IMG/VR virus record: IMGVR_UViG_3300035232_000630
Location: 1-48,266 of that record
Strand: one strand, 5' to 3'
Origin: a virus
Length of the DNA: 48,266 nucleotides
Shown here: one piece after another, positions 47,126 through 48,266 of the stretch
Layout of the letters: the number at the start of each line of letters is the position of its first letter
How positions within the stretch are numbered: position 1 is the stretch's first letter
The notes under the pieces: model-generated
What the model was told of the DNA's origin: nothing
Seen by the model: only the letters and a program-made list of their open reading frames with translations
Database searches by the model: none
Position numbers and translations under genes: made by a program

Positions 47126-48171
47126 ATATGTGTGTCCCCTTGTAGTTCTTTACATTTCATTACACATAATTTATAGTCCTGCATTTGACTATCAATATGA
47201 TTCCACCAGTTACCATTTATAATATTATCTAAATTGTTATCGTATAAATTATGTAGTTTAGGATCTATGTTAGAATTACTGTCCCATAGTTTAATTAATT
47301 CAGTAGGGTTACCCATCCAACAGCAAGGAGTTACGTATCCTTTGGCGCTAATATATATGTTGCCGTGCTCTTCGTGAAATGCTGTATTTTTTGATTTAAG
47401 TTTAGCAGGACACTTAACACAAGATAATGTTTCTCCTTTATCTCTAAGTTTTTTAACAGACTTACCGTCCATCTTGTCACCATCGGTTGTATCATGCCAC
47501 TTAGGAACTTTAACTTTTTTAACAATGTTTACTTCTTTTTGCCCTGGTATATCTAATCTATTAGACTGTAATAACTTTAATCCTTTAAATCCTTCACTGT
47601 CTAATCGTTGTTTTACTTCGTCTAATTGATGCTTGTTATGGTCAAACACAATAAATTGCCAAAATGCTTTTCCGCCAGCTTTTATAAATGCTCTAAAATT
47701 TGCTTGTAGCTTTTCCCAATTAACATTTTTTCTATATATATGATTTGTATCTTCTAATCCATCAATACCAAAAATTACATTAATTCTACTATTGGCACTT
47801 AGCTCTCCTAATTCTTGCCAAAATGCTTCATTTCTAGTTCCGCCATTGGTTGCGATGCCAATATTAGTATTTGGATTGCATATAGTTTGAAACCATTTAG
47901 TTATTTCAATCATTTCAGGATTAATTGTAGGCTCATCAACATTACCGCAGTAGTGTATAAACCGTAAATTATCCCAGTCATAAGGTCCAAACCAGTCTTT
48001 TACATTTTGTAAAGTAATATGATTATTATTAAGATTATTAGTTGCACGTTTAGTCCATTTATCATATTGCGAGATTAATTCTGCTCTATCACATTGAGGA
48101 CAGAAAGCATTACAATAATTTGTAAGCTCTATCTGTATTCTTCCTACTTGTGTAGTATCAAACCAATTCAT
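47122..48171 (-). CDS. radical SAM/SPASM-like enzyme
   Basis: A 349-residue protein with ELTNYCNAFCPQC (C20, C24, C27). The GGEP motif is replaced by a YCGNVDEPTINP segment. The C-terminal part has LSCVKCPAK, GYVTPCCWMGNP and CVMKCKEL, an SPASM-type pattern for one or two auxiliary clusters. It is the first complete gene of the minus island in this window; its start overlaps the stop of a gene running off the edge. SPASM proteins often act on ribosomally made peptides; no precursor is obvious here. Confidence 0.85.
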   Translation of the reverse strand: MNWFDTTQVGRIQIELTNYCNAFCPQCDRAELISQYDKWTKRATNNLNNNHITLQNVKDWFGPYDWDNLRFIHYCGNVDEPTINPEMIEITKWFQTICNPNTNIGIATNGGTRNEAFWQELGELSANSRINVIFGIDGLEDTNHIYRKNVNWEKLQANFRAFIKAGGKAFWQFIVFDHNKHQLDEVKQRLDSEGFKGLKLLQSNRLDIPGQKEVNIVKKVKVPKWHDTTDGDKMDGKSVKKLRDKGETLSCVKCPAKLKSKNTAFHEEHGNIYISAKGYVTPCCWMGNPTELIKLWDSNSNIDPKLHNLYDNNLDNIINGNWWNHIDSQMQDYKLCVMKCKELQGDTHI

Positions 48172-48266
48172 ACCTTATGTACCATAATATCTTTTTGAAT
48201 GCCGCAATCAATACCGTCATTCTCTAATGTTAATCTAATCTTTTTATCAACTACAACATCTCCTCT
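48168..48266 (-). CDS. C-terminal end of an unidentified protein (partial)
   Basis: A frame entering from the right edge ends at TGA (48168-48170), overlapping the radical SAM start by four bases. The 32 visible residues (ending GIQKDIMVHKV) have alternating hydrophobic residues. It shows that the island continues to the right. Nothing more can be said. Confidence 0.45.
   Translation of the reverse strand, partial: RGDVVVDKKIRLTLENDGIDCGIQKDIMVHKV

Noticed and set aside
36697-48171. RiPP precursor peptide for the SPASM-type radical SAM enzymes
   Set aside because: Gaps between island genes are only a few tens of bases and contain no plausible short frame with a ribosome binding site; a precursor could be outside the window.
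1-48266. tRNA genes, CRISPR arrays, insertion sequences or attachment sites
   Set aside because: No cloverleaf-like intergenic segment, spaced repeat array, transposase or integrase could be seen; nearly all sequence is accounted for by overlapping coding genes.

Overview
The window is a densely packed, AT-rich stretch of a large tailed-phage genome. Genes sit end to end with stop/start overlaps and there are no long non-coding gaps. A T4-type family B DNA polymerase, a probable T4-type sliding clamp, a 5'-3' exonuclease/RNase H, a probable DsbA-like protein, GATAAATA boxes resembling T4 late promoters and many small 'T4-like marine myovirus' proteins point to a marine T4-like myophage. The host is probably an AT-rich marine bacterium; a SAR11-like alphaproteobacterium is a guess. 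No tRNA, rRNA, CRISPR array, insertion sequence or integrase was seen.

Layout. Bases 1-10 kb hold the end of a membrane protein, a DnaJ-like co-chaperone, a full-length ClpA-type unfoldase, and a run of virion-like or unknown small proteins with a nucleotidyltransferase/membrane fusion, a HAD nucleotidase fusion and a 2OG-type oxygenase. Bases 10-17 kb hold a DsbA-like protein, an SGNH-like protein and DNA polymerase gp43 with a probable translational operator. They continue with a sugar-nucleotide module (cupin, cytidylyltransferase, phosphomannomutase-like HAD, short UDP-glucose/GDP-mannose dehydrogenase) and the clamp. Bases 17-25 kb hold a 7-deazaguanine DNA-modification set: a DpdA-like transglycosylase, a probable QueD and an unusual QueE. 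A glycosyltransferase, a phosphoribosyltransferase, a HIT protein and another oxygenase are interspersed. Bases 25-34 kb hold the exonuclease, a MoxR-like ATPase paired with a metallopeptidase/VWA protein, and a late structural block ending in a repeat-rich tail fibre.

From 33.9 kb to the right edge nearly everything is on the minus strand, as one tightly overlapping island. Read in its own direction it encodes a radical SAM protein, two QueC-like PP-loop ATPases, three more radical SAM proteins (a fifth lies inverted on the plus strand), an AspH-like oxygenase, a GNAT-like protein, a small membrane protein, a class IV aminotransferase, two 2OG-type oxygenases, two paralogous methyltransferases, a GMP reductase, a minimal AMP-forming ligase, an SGNH-like protein and another oxygenase. 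This looks like a phage-borne biosynthetic or modification pathway next to the tail-fibre gene. I do not recognise it as a described system, and it is the most interesting part of the window.

Regulation. Early and middle genes on the plus strand are preceded by near-consensus sigma70 promoters, most with an exact 17-base spacer (clpA, dsbA-like, gp43, clamp, queD-like, queE, exonuclease; 16 for moxR and VWA). Structural genes are preceded by GATAAATA-type boxes. The minus island has at least two internal sigma70-like promoters.
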